From Areca catechu (lineage: Eukaryota > Streptophyta > Magnoliopsida > Arecales > Arecaceae), in assembly GCA_021397845.1 (NCBI GenBank), contig CM038038.1, forward strand, positions 60,754,748 to 60,818,747: a stretch of 64,000 bases of DNA. The letters run 5' to 3'. The notes under the pieces were generated by a model. The model was not told where the DNA came from. It did not search any database and was given only the letters and a program-made list of their open reading frames with translations. Positions 22,812 through 32,728 of this stretch are shown one piece after another (position 1 is the first letter of the stretch; each line of letters begins with the position of its first letter). A program made the translations under genes and the position numbers.

Positions 22812-23342
22812 GTTGCCCCCTACTCTTAGTTTTCGAAGCGGAGATTTTCCTCAAGAAGTGAAAGTATTAATGCCTTGTTATTTTCTTCCTGAGAGATGGT
22901 GTAGTGGATGATTACGGGATCCTTAATTAGACTATCCATCGCGATCTGAGTATCAGATGGTGGACAGGTGTCACTCCCAGATTGGGGAAGAAAGAAAAAG
23001 TGGGTGACCATGGGGCCATCGTTTCTTTTCCCGTTGCACGGTGGTTGTGGCAATCTTTTGGTTGGGATTTGGATGGTTGTGGTGGCTGTCCTCCATCCGT
23101 TGGATGAAGGGTATACCTTATCATGGCGGTCAGCTGTAGGTGGGTTACTTCCCAGGGTAACCTTAAGTTAATTTAACTCCGGAGGGGCTCTAGAGACCCC
23201 TACTTTTCTTTTGGGGATGGGTGAAGGTCCAGCCAAGGAAGCTTCTTCAACCTCGTCTCATCCTCCGCCCAAATTATTTTGGACTACCCGTCTATTCCTC
23301 AGGTAGAATCTTCTTTCTGCTCCCTTGCTTCATTCTTTTATC
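22812..23342 (+). other. Polypurine tract and upstream region of antisense gene A
   Basis: Non-coding by eye. It is homologous to the sequence at 63,450-64,000 read on the minus strand (shared GGTGTAGTGGATGATTAC word), so both are the promoter side of the antisense gene. No clear TATA box. Confidence 0.55.
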
Positions 23343-24048
23343 ATGGAAGAGACCGTAAGGAGTCAGGGGGAAAAGGTTGGGCCCTCGAGGGTCGGAGACA
23401 TTGTAGGTCCGGAGTCGGTCCTTAGCTCGGTTTCTCAGGGCAAGGTAGCTCTGCTTTGGAAATGCTACCACATTTCTGAGGAGTTTTCCTTCATCCTCCC
23501 CGTGCCCGAGGAGCGGGTGAACGAACCTCCCCCTAGTTTGCCTATCGTATACGAAGATCACTTGAAAGCTGGTCTTCAGTTTTCCCTGCACCCTTTCTTC
23601 GTCAAGATCTTCTGCTTGTACCAAGTGGTGCCAGTGTAGTTGACCCCAATCAGCATCAAGAACATATGCTGGTTCCTAGTTATGTGCAGCATCGTGAACA
23701 TAGAGCCTAGGACCAATTTGTTTACGGCCCTTTTCATCCTCAAGAGGGATTTCCACAGCAACGGATGGTGGGTGATTGGCCCTAGATCAGGCTGTAGGGT
23801 TATCAAGGATATGCCCGGCGCCATCTATGGGTGGAAACCCATTTTTGTGTTTGTGTTGTCTCTTAATTCATGGGGCTTCGATACGGTGTGGAAGAAGCCT
23901 CGCTTGACTGCCAATGATGGGAAGAAGGTCTTGGCAGTCGATCAGTCGGAATATGACCTCCTGGTCAACTCCGAAGTTGCCCCCATTCGGGAAATGGTGG
24001 AGGAGAGAAATCTCCATTGGGCGGGAATTAGCAGATTCCCCTCATTAG

Positions 24049-24128
24049 GTATAACTATAGGAATTTTTGCCCCTTTTTCTTGGATTTATTGTAGCCCAGT
24101 CAATTGAAGTGAAATCCTTTGCTTGTAG
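24049..24128 (+). other. Intron 1 of antisense gene A
   Basis: The donor GTATAACT follows ..TTAG and the acceptor is ..GCTTGTAG; 80 bp. Splicing joins L-G to C-G-M-K-P in frame. Copy B has GTATAC and ..TTCGTAG at the same codon. Confidence 0.6.
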
Positions 24129-24644
24129 GTTGCGGGATGAAGCCCGGCTTGAGCTAGCTCCGTCAGACTTCGGAGAAGAGGGTGGCACAGGCCCCTCCTA
24201 CTAGGTTTGCTGTTCGTAAGAGAGCTCGGAGGGATAGTCTCGAAGGGGACCGAAGTACTTCGTCTTCCCGAGGGACCTCAGGGGAAGATGTAGTAACTAT
24301 GGAAGGGGCTCCGTCAAGACCCCATCCTGTCGAAGCTCCGTCGACAGGCATTTCCCCAGTTCGCATAGTGGGGAGCCTGCCTTAGGGAGCGGATGTGCCA
24401 CCGTTTTGCCCCTACTACTGATAGGGGCGAAGCGCAACAAGTCAAAGGAGAGTTCGCCTATGGGGCCTCCTCAGCCAAAGTCTGTTCGACAAACTTCTTG
24501 GTGCTTTTGCCTACGGGGGGATAGCTGGTCCCGACTGTAGCCAGGCAGGCATTGAAGGGTACGCTCCTGCCTCATAACTTGGTTGTTTTTCGGAACCGGA
24601 GCCTTCCCAGGGTGTCTGATTCTGCCTTCTCCGCCCTGCAACAT

Positions 24645-24711
24645 GTATGATCCTGCCACTTCTCTTTGCCTTGAGAATTGTTCGATTCATGATCTCTCTC
24701 TTTTGCTGTAG
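24645..24711 (+). other. Intron 2 of antisense gene A
   Basis: Donor GTATGATC, acceptor TTTTGCTGTAG; 67 bp. The coding sequence resumes L-V-Y-D-L-T. Copy B has a 66-bp intron with GTAAGG..GATGTAG at the same position. Confidence 0.6.
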
Positions 24712-24997
24712 TTGGTCTACGACCTCACCTTCATGGAGGAGGGCATGGGGAATGTAGACAGCCTCATCCGTGACCTTAAGGAGGAGCTTCAGACTACTAG
24801 GGCTGTGAAGGAAGTAGTCGAGGAGCTGAAGCAGTCCATGGAGGACCGTCTTGCCTGGATGAATGATGAAGTTCGCGAACTGAAGAGCAAACTGAAAAGT
24901 GCTAATGTAACAATGACAGGGCAAGAGGCAAGGTAGAGGAGGAGCAGGAAGCAAGTCAAATTCCTGGAGCAGGCTGCCAAGGAGGATCAGGAGACGA

Positions 24998-26760
24998 TGG
25001 TGCGGGCACCAGACTCAGAAGAAGACTTCAGAGCTCCATCTGGATCTCTGATTAACCTTGCCCGAAGAATTAGGATTTTTGGCTTGTAATAAGGGTTGAC
25101 TTGATCAACTCAATTTTAGTTTGAGTCTGTATTATCTGCAAATTTTATTTTGTTGAGTCATGTTGACTCAGTAGTGGACTAGGGCTTCAACCTGGGGTGT
25201 TACATTTTCTTCCAAGGCCAAGCAAGTGGGCGCCACACTCCCAGCCACACTCCCAGCCATACGCCTGAGTCCAGGGGGCGCCACATCTCCATCCAGCAGG
25301 GTTTGGTCCCCACACCACAGATAGCAGCTCCCATCTTTCATGCGCCAATTGAGGAGAAATCCACCAGGGGTCCACAAATCAAAGGGGCGGCCCAAGACTT
25401 CCCAAAAGAACCAAACTATAAAAGGGAAGAAATTCTCTTGGAGAGGAATTCAAGGAGGCGCCCATTACCTGCCAGAAATACTCAAAACCAAGTTAGAAGG
25501 AGCCATAACTTGGGGAGAAAGAAAAGGAGGTATCCAAAAAGGGTTGAGCCATGGAAGGAAGGAGATTTCTCTTGAAAAAGCAAGGTTAGGAGGCGCCCTA
25601 ATCATTCCAACTAAATCCAGATATAAAAGGCAACAAATTTTCTCTTGGAGGGCAAGGTTAAGAGGCACCCAAACACTTCCAGATAAGGCCAAGCATAGAA
25701 GGAAAAAAATATTTTCTTGGAGGTCAAGACAAGGAGGCGCCACCCACTTTCCTTTTTGAAGCTTCAATCAACTTTGGAATTAATTGGCCGGCCATATGAG
25801 TAGGGATTGATATCCTAATTTGAAGATCCCCTCCTTTAGTCCCACATGAGAAGATGTAAAACCCTACTCTCTTGTAATGGCCTATAAATTAAACCCCCAT
25901 GTATGTTTGAAAGAAATCAGATGAATGAAACCAATTTTTTTTGTGAGCAAACTTTGTGTTTTCTCTTTTCCGCACTTGCATCCAGGTGTTGAGCTCCGTG
26001 AGGGAGTAAATCCGGGTTCCCCAGGAACCTTGAGGAGGTGTGAGATCTCCAAAACCCCAACCCTAGGTTAGCCACTTCACTCCCAAACCCTAGCCGCCCA
26101 TCACCCTTCTCTTTCCACCAAGCCCTAGCATATCCCACCTCTCACGGCCATTCTCTCCAAGTCCAGGCCGACCACCAGCATCCAGCTACAGTCCGAATAC
26201 TTCAGATCCAAAGCTCTTTCCAGAGGGAGTCGAATCAGCCTTCACGAGAATCTGGATCTCAGCGACATCAGCCTTCAAGTTCTTCGAACTAGTAAATCCT
26301 TCCCAGAGTCTCTGAATCCATCACTTGTTTCTCTTCTTCCCAGATCTTGAGTTCAGGAGAAGCCGACCCAGCCACGAGACCAGTATTGGAGGATCCATTG
26401 CAAAGATTGCCGACTCTGAGGATCCAACAATCTACTCGAGAGAGTTCTTCCACCCAAATTCTGTGAAGATCACTGTCTGGTTGGTAAACCGTCTCTTCTC
26501 TTTATTTCTGTCCTGTTGAAAGTTCAGAGCAAAACCCTAGGTCTGGGAGTTTCTCAACCCCCAGCGATCCGTTACTTCTGAACTACTCTGATAACTTAGC
26601 TTCTTCTAAATTGTGCTTTCTATCCTTACCTAGTTTCCATCAAATTAGTTTAACTTTACTTTGAGTCGAAGCCAATTTCTGAAATATATATATATAAAAA
26701 AAAAAGAATTAATCTTAATTTTACTTCCGCATACGCTTCTTTGTTCTTTGTTCTGCATCC
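24998..26760 (+). repeat. Element 2 left LTR
   Basis: Starts TGGTGCGGGCACCAG and ends ..TTCTGCATCC (CA changed to CC). U3 has units of about 72 bp, each with a TTCTCTTGGAG core then AGGAGGCGCCC (about 25,432-25,740). TATAAATT is at 25,883-25,890 and CTCCGTGAGGGAG at about 25,993. Frames in it, repeated in all three LTRs, are not genes. Confidence 0.9.
25883..25890 (+). promoter_or_regulatory. LTR TATA box, element 2
   Basis: TATAAATT preceded by GGCC. The same site occurs in the middle LTR (about 39,766) and right LTR (about 45,057). Confidence 0.65.
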
Positions 26761-26764
26761 TTTT

Positions 26765-26807
26765 TGGTATCAGAGCATTTGTTCTGCATCATTTTTGGTA
26801 TCAGAGC
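26765..26807 (+). promoter_or_regulatory. Duplicated primer-binding site, copy 1
   Basis: TGGTATCAGAGC, complementary to the 3' end of initiator-Met tRNA, occurs at 26,765-26,776 and again at 26,796-26,807. A 31-bp tandem duplication also repeats the LTR end (TTCTGCATC). Confidence 0.85.
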
Positions 26808-26895
26808 CCTGTCTAGGGTTTCTGTTTTGATTGCTTGTTTGAGTCTCTATCTTTTTACTTTGTCTGCTCGAAGTAGACTCCCCAGGACGTCCGGT

Positions 26896-26952
26896 CCTAG
26901 GAATGAAGCGAGGTGCAAACCTCCTCTTCCCATTCCACGGGGTGTTCCTAGG
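26896..26952 (+). ncRNA. Leader RNA hairpin, element 2 copy 1
   Basis: Outer stem CCTAGGAA (26,896-26,903) with TTCCTAGG (26,945-26,952). Inner stem GAGGT/ACCTC (26,910-26,914 and 26,919-26,923) closed by a GCAA tetraloop. The 3' strand carries CTCTTCCCATTCCACGGGG, which is identical in element 3. A cis signal (packaging or dimerisation) is inferred. Confidence 0.55.
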
Positions 26953-27696
26953 GCGTGTAGGGGATCCGTTGGGTTATAACTTCGTAGCAGGAATTGTAAA
27001 CGGGGAAGTACTCTATTTTTAGCCGATAATTACCCTATTGCAGGAATTATTTCTCACTGCAACTAACTCCAAATTTGATGATTTTTTTTTACTGAAACCA
27101 GCATAATTGAAAATATTTTGCAAAATTTTCCTGTGATTTATTGGTTTCCGTGAGATTTTTGAGAATTAAATTACTGCAACTCTATTTTTGTGTTTCTGCA
27201 ATTCAATTATTTTTGAGTGATCATCTCTTAATTCATCTTAAGGGCATTTGAGCATCTAAGATAAGGGGAGGAGTTGATAACCTCTCCTTAGCCCAAAACC
27301 ACCACCCACTCATTCGAACCTAAGCCTTTAATCTTAAAATTAATTAGACCTAATTTGCCCTAGTGGGCTAGGGACATCAACAAGTCGGGTCAAGGCTAGT
27401 GTTGAGACAGTTTGTCTGGTTACTCTGTGTGTGCTTTGTACTCAGTGTCTAGAATGGTGGTTCAGGGATTCCATCCCGAAGGGCTTGTGTGCTGGTCCGC
27501 GTACCTGGCCAATCTCTGATTGGTGTCTAGGATTGGCATTCAGGGACCTAACACTCCCCTTACACCTGCCTGGCTGAGTCCTGAGTTACTACAAGCTAGC
27601 TTGCCACTCTGATTGGGCATCTAGTTTGGACTCTAGGTCTAGTGAGCCAGTAGTCGCTTTAGTCTAGTCACATTCTGTGTGCTTGCTTGCATCATC

Positions 27697-28578
27697 ATGT
27701 CCACCCGGAATGCAGTACCCTCCCTACCTGGTCAAACCCAACCTGATTTAGAGGCCATGGTTAGAGCTTTTACTGAAAGTATGAACAAATTGAGTCAGGA
27801 TATGACTGCTACTGTTACCCAGTGTTAAGAACAAGTCCATGAGAATTTTACCCAGATTAGGGATCGAGTCCAAGTACTTGAGAAACGTAGACATCAAAAT
27901 TGGACCCCTGATCCAAAATTTAATAGGCCCCAACCTCATCCATGCCAGGAGCCTAGGAGGACCTTATACCATGATCCCGAGCATAACCTTAGGAAGCCTA
28001 ACCATGATATCTATAGTGTGGATCGTGTCTATGAGAGGTCCTTACAATATTCTAAACCAGTCACTCAACAACCCAAGTCTTCTAGATCAAACCATTTAGA
28101 TCCACACCCATGCCCAAGTAAGGTCTCTACTTGCTTGAAACCCAGTGTGACCCAGGTTCCTATATCTCAAGAATGTTTGTTTTGTGGAGAAAGAGGCCAT
28201 AAATCTAGTTAGTGCCCATGCATAGGATTGGCTTGTGCACAGATAAGTGGTAAGAATCCTAAGGATGACATTAATGAGGGAGAACCCAAGCCTACCAATG
28301 AGGAAGAACAGTTAGGTATGACAAGCCTAGAATCAGTTGACCCGATTACCACTGACCCGAAACCCATTGAAGATGGCATCGAGGAAGTATATGATGCTGG
28401 CTTGAGTCTAGTTGATGAATATGAGGGGAAAGAACTTGAAGAATGTGACATTGATACTATTGGTTCCTTGCCTGAGGAGACCTTGGAAAACAACCAACTG
28501 GTAGGACCTAGTTCAGAAATTCAAGAGATTTGTGAGAACCAGGTTCCTTTAGTCAAATACCCCCAGGAAGAACTCTAG
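27697..28578 (+). pseudogene. Reduced Gag, element 2 copy 1
   Basis: Starts M-S-T-R-N-G like other chromovirus Gags, has a short coiled-coil-like stretch, then jumps to a zinc knuckle (C-L-F-C-G-E-R-G-H-K) and an acidic tail with D-E-Y-E-G. The capsid domain present in element 3 is absent. Stops: TAA at 27,826 and TAG at 28,210 inside the knuckle. A one-base deletion near 28,575 shifts the frame relative to copy 2. Gag would form or enter virus-like particles; without capsid it probably depends on another element. Confidence 0.75.
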
Positions 28579-29390
28579 TGTTAGCCCGAGCTATTAGTTC
28601 GTACCCTCTAATGACAGTCATTCCCCAAGTACCAATTGAAGATCTTTGCACTTAACTGTTTAAGTTTGCCCACCCTATGGTAGATCCTCTCCTTAGGATG
28701 ACTAAATCAAGCCTCTTACAATTGGACCTTGTCCCATGCTCAGCCACTAAGGTCTCTCCCGTAACCTCAGTTGGACATCCTTTTCTTGAGCGGATTGATT
28801 CACCCAGTCCTGTAGAAGTCCTCCTTATGACCCCAGATCCCTTCCTTCGCAAGATTGACCTACCCTTCTATAGAGTTTACCTTTCCTCACCCATAGGTCA
28901 AATTTCAAGTCTTGAGGTCATCATCCATAGGCCCTTCCATGAATCATTCTCTAATCCATTTTTTGAAAAAGTGGATCATTATTTGCTTAGAGAACAAACC
29001 TTAACTGTTGCAATCACATGTCCTAGGCTACTCCCCGAACCATCTCTTGATCCATTCCTGGGAGTAGCAAACTTTTCCTTTCGTAAGGATGACCAGTTGA
29101 CATTCATAGATCACCATTCAAACCTTCAGGTCACCACCTTTAGCCAGCAGGTAATTCGAGACTCCACCTTATATTTCCTCCCTTTCTCTAGGACTTCCAA
29201 TGCTTCTTACACCATCCAAGTATACTTTGTCGAAGTCTTTAGAGTGAACCACGTGTCAGAACCTATTAGGTTTGCCACCTACTTCTGGAAGACCTTATGG
29301 CACCTACTAGGCACCCATGATAAGTTTTCATGCTCTGCATGCCATCCTCCGACCCAAGGTCAAACCTAGAGAGCCTTAGTTTGTTAGGTT
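28579..29390 (+). pseudogene. Unrecognised region replacing pol, element 2 copy 1
   Basis: The open segment 28,677-29,369 (230 codons) has no protease, RT or RNase H motif. It contains repeated [DHN]-P-[FL]-[LF]-x-[KR]-x-[DE] words (D-P-L-L-R-M-T, H-P-F-L-E-R-I-D, D-P-F-L-R-K-I-D, N-P-F-F-E-K-V-D), then S-x-Y-F-L-P-F and ends in T-Y-F-W-K-T-L-W-H-L-L-G, the integrase segment just after the second catalytic Asp. See copy 2 for the better-kept version. I do not know its function. Confidence 0.6.
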
Positions 29391-29399
29391 TAGACCTAG

Positions 29400-30135
29400 G
29401 GTTCCTTTGGAATAAAGTCCATTCTTTAGGAATGCGTCGTCAGTCTAGTTTAGTTTTTCTTGACCCTTTACTAGGCTTTGGCTTAGATTTTGGTTTGATT
29501 GAGAGCACCAGGAATTGGGATTTGTATTTTGTCCAGGGCTGAAATTGCATTTAATGTTTCGATCAATAGGTCTATAGGCTAGAGTCCCTTTGAAATTGTT
29601 CATGGATACAAGCCTCACACACCACTTGATCTGATTTCACTATTAGCCCACACACACAAGTCTCTTGATGCACTTGCTTAGCATGTAAAGGACTTGCATA
29701 AAGAAATTCATGCCAAAATAACTTTAAGTAATGAAACTTATAAGAAGTTGGCTGATTCTCAAAGACGAGTCAAAACTTTTGTTGAGAGAGACTATGTAAT
29801 GATTAGGTTAAGGCCTGAGCGGTTTTTTTCTGAAACCGTTAGAAAGTTACATGCTAAAGGAGCTGGACCATTTAGAGTAGTGAAGAGAGTAGGATCCAAT
29901 GCCTATGTGCTCGAGTTGCCTCCAGAACTAGGCAATAGCTCTACTTTCAACATTACAGACTTAGTAGAGTATAGGGAGCCAGCTGTGATTCCTAGTAAGC
30001 CTTTGAAACCTAATCCTGTTATTGAGAGTGATCCCGACCCTGTGTGTCCACCAACAAACTGGCCTGTGAGGAAAGAGCAGATTGAAAAGATCCTGGATGA
30101 TCAGGTTATCTCTACTCGTAATCGAGGATACCAAA
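29400..30135 (+). pseudogene. Integrase tail and chromodomain, element 2 copy 1 (split)
   Basis: After decayed integrase text the frame 29,694-30,135 runs through the tether (Y-V-M-I-R-L-R-P-E-R-F; N-A-Y-V-L-E-L-P-P) into the chromodomain start (I-L-D-D-Q-V-I-S-T-R-N-R-G-Y). There element 3 interrupts it. The chromodomain resumes at 38,727 and ends at 38,938 after ..W-I-S-D. The frame would be open if element 3 were absent, apart from ordinary substitutions. Chromodomains direct integration to marked chromatin in this lineage. Confidence 0.85.
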
Positions 30136-31395
30136 TGGTGTGGGCACCAGAATCAGGAAGAGACTCCAACCAATTCAAGTCAAATCCGAGTCCTTATGGT
30201 TGGATGAGTAAAATAAAGTCCTGTAATTTTTTTTCTTTCTTTAATTTTGAGTCCAAATAATTATGTAATTCGAGTCCATTTCAATTTTATGTTGGGACTA
30301 GTCCAGCCTGATTAATCTTGTATTTGAGAGTTGGGTCCAAATGAGTCAAGTCCAATCCATGAAGAATCAAACCAAACCTCCATGAAGAATCAAACCAAAC
30401 CACATTTGAAGACTAAAGAAGACTCAAGACTTATACTCCAAAGAAAGACCAAAGCCACCTCAAGTGGGGACCACATGCCACATGACACATGCCACCTCAT
30501 CATCCAAGGTTGCTGCCACATCACACATACCACCTCACCATCCAAGGTTGCTGCCACATCACACATGCCACCTCACCATCCAAGGTTGCCGCCCAAGAGA
30601 AGAAAAGGAGAATTTGAATTTGAATTGGCTACAACCTCCTCCACAACTTCCTCCACTACTCATGGGATGCCCCATATTTTTCTCCACAAATTTTTCTCCA
30701 TGATATTTGGTGTAGTTTGAATTCAAAATGGCTTAATAGTCTATAAAAGACTCTTAGTCTTCTTGTAAAGAAAGGATGGAAAAGAAAAAATAAAAATTTT
30801 CTTCTATGTGAGTTCTATGTGCCTAAGTGGTAGCTCTAAATTCCTCTCCCTATCCCACGCCAACCCTACTTTCTCCTCCATCTCCAACGCCTAAGACACT
30901 CTCCTTCTTCTCCAATCTCAAGCTAGCTCTTCAATATTCAAGGTTGATCAAGAAGACCATCACAAGGAGGCCGGCCTAATCCATTTCAAGGTTCTCCGGG
31001 ATTCCGAACTCAAGAGGAAGGAATTACTTGCCATAATCCAGAAAACAAGAAGGGCCCTCAATTTGTAGTATGGTCTTGTCATTTGGGAGGTCTCTTTATG
31101 AGTGAACTTGATCTACTTGAAAGATTAATGCTAGGTATGTTCTCGTATCGATTAGGTCTGAAATATTAAATTTGCCTAGCTTAACTTGTGTGGTTCGAAT
31201 CTTATTCCTATTTCTTTGTTATTTTGATAGTCTTATTAATTAGGTTTACGTTTGATCGTTCGAGTTCTCTTCATTAGACCTCCTTTGATACTATATGCTG
31301 AACTAATCATATGCAAATAAGAAATTGCTTAGTTAATCTTTGCTAATCTCCTTTAGGGTTGCATAGTTGCATCCTCATCTTGCATGTCCCCACCA
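30136..31395 (+). repeat. Element 3 5' LTR
   Basis: TGGTGTGGGCACCAG to ..TGTCCCCACCA. TATAAAAG is at 30,742-30,749. About three 38-bp direct repeats (..CACATGCCACCTCACCATCC..) lie at about 30,476-30,590. The frame 30,331-30,720 appears identically placed in the 3' LTR and is not a gene. Confidence 0.95.
30742..30749 (+). promoter_or_regulatory. LTR TATA box, element 3
   Basis: TATAAAAG in the 5' LTR; the same box is at 38,065-38,072 in the 3' LTR. Confidence 0.7.
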
Positions 31396-31399
31396 TTCT

Positions 31400-31411
31400 T
31401 GGTATCAGAGC
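31400..31411 (+). promoter_or_regulatory. Primer-binding site, element 3
   Basis: TGGTATCAGAGC four bases after the 5' LTR; matches the initiator-Met tRNA 3' end. Single copy, unlike element 2. Confidence 0.9.
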
Positions 31412-31489
31412 ATGGTAGAATAAGTTCCTGATTGCATAGCATTAAGTCCTTGAAGTACTTGGATCGGGGGCGTTACCAGGCCGTCCGGT

Positions 31490-31547
31490 CTTAGGAGAAA
31501 GTTGGGTTTAAACACCCTCTCTTCCCATTCCACGGGGATCTCCTAAG
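31490..31547 (+). ncRNA. Leader RNA hairpin, element 3
   Basis: Outer stem CTTAGGAGA (31,490-31,498) with TCTCCTAAG (31,539-31,547). Inner stem GGGT/ACCC (31,504-31,507 and 31,514-31,517). Both stems differ from element 2 yet stay paired, and the 19-nt CTCTTCCCATTCCACGGGG segment is unchanged. It begins 79 nt after the primer site. Confidence 0.6.
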
Positions 31548-32728
31548 GCGTGTCGGGGTGCCATTGTGATTGACCCGTGAAAAAGAAAGCCAAAGGACTT
31601 TCTAGATTTCATTTGTGAATTTTGCATTGGGCACGTTCTGTTTTTCTGCTTGATGTATTTTCTGTAGGCTGACTGTAATCCGCCTGCAACTCCAAAGGCA
31701 AGTATCACTTTCCTTATAGAAATATTTTTTTTCCTGTTCCATTTTAAGTTGTTTATCACCTTTTTAAATTTCAATCTGAGAAAAAAATTACAAAAAAATG
31801 AAAATTCCTGCAGTCCATCAGTGTTATTAAGGTTTCTGTTCTGTTCTGTCCCTTTTCATTATCTTCATTTCAGAATCTGCCTAGAATAGTACAGATTTTA
31901 TTTTGAAATTTTGTTTCATCTGGTATGTCATCTATAAGTTAGGAGTTTTCTGTGATTTTTTTAGATTTTTCTGATATTTTTTTCTGCACTTATCAACACC
32001 ACTTTTAAACTGCAACACACTACTTCTACACCTGAAATTTGAAATTTGCATGCATCTCATGACAAATCAAATTAAGGGCATGAAATTGACATAGGGTCAG
32101 GATTTCATCACCTGTCCCTAGCCCAAAAATCACCAAATTGCATATCGATCCAATCCCTAACTAAAATTGATTAGACATTAATTTCCCTAGTGGGTTAGGG
32201 ATATCAATTTGGTCGAGCCCGGGTTATTGTCAACTCATTGTGTCAACTAGTCTTGTGTGTGCCCTATTACTTGGTGTCTAGAATTGGGACTAAGGGCTTG
32301 GGTGCTGATCCGTCTATCGGGCCAATTCCACCGGGCCTAGGTAGGTCAGAGACAGGATCTCACACTCCCCTTGTTCTAAAACCTGGCCAAGTATAGAGTT
32401 ACTACAATCTAGCATGCCACCTTGATTAGGCAACTAGCTTGGAACTCTAGGTCCAGTTCAATTCAATTGGGAAAGCTTGTGCAACCCATTTCTTCATCTA
32501 TTATTGAAAGCTGGTGTCAAGGATAGAGGTTAAGTGGCTCAAGCCAAAGCGGTTCTTGTGGTTTTTAATTAGGACCCAGTGAAAGCTGGGGGAACCTCCC
32601 ACAGACCCACCTCCTGACTGGCCAGTGGAAGAGAGTAGCTGTTGATTTGATTGTATCTAGTCAACTCAGTTTATTTGGACTAACCGGTTTTGAAAACTCG
32701 TAGTTCGGGTCTGAGTCTAATTGTTTGC
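31548..32728 (+). other. Element 3 untranslated leader
   Basis: About 1.2 kb with no supported frame. Shares CCCTAGTGGGTTAGGG-type words and the ..CACACTCCCCTT.. region with the element 2 leader. Confidence 0.6.

Larger units (their letters stand above)
23343..24997 (+). pseudogene. Antisense accessory gene A of Tat element 4, exons 1 to 3a
   Basis: Exon 1 (23,343-24,048) encodes a plant-transposon-like domain with ..Y-E-D-H-L-K-A-G-L.. then ..N-G-W-W-V-I-G.. and ..L-T-A-N-D-G-K-K-V-L... Exon 2 (24,129-24,644) is basic then low-complexity, with a bipartite basic patch V-R-K-R-A-R-R. Exon 3 starts at 24,712 with a coiled-coil-like Glu/Lys/Leu-rich stretch and is cut at 24,997 by the element 2 array. 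Introns of 80 and 67 bp have GT..AG ends and sit at the same places in copy B. Stops at 23,637, about 24,156, about 24,383 and 24,934 break it. Tat elements are known to carry antisense ORFs of unknown function. The basic patch and coiled coil suggest, but do not prove, a nuclear nucleic-acid-binding role. Confidence 0.65.

Noticed and set aside
25340..25759. A 139-codon frame that recurs at 39,223 and 44,514.
   Set aside because: It lies in the three copies of the element 2 LTR; sameness comes from recent copying, and the text is repeat-derived with no start context or domain.
30331..30720. A 129-codon frame repeated at 37,654.
   Set aside because: It lies within both element 3 LTRs upstream of the TATA box and includes the 38-bp repeats.
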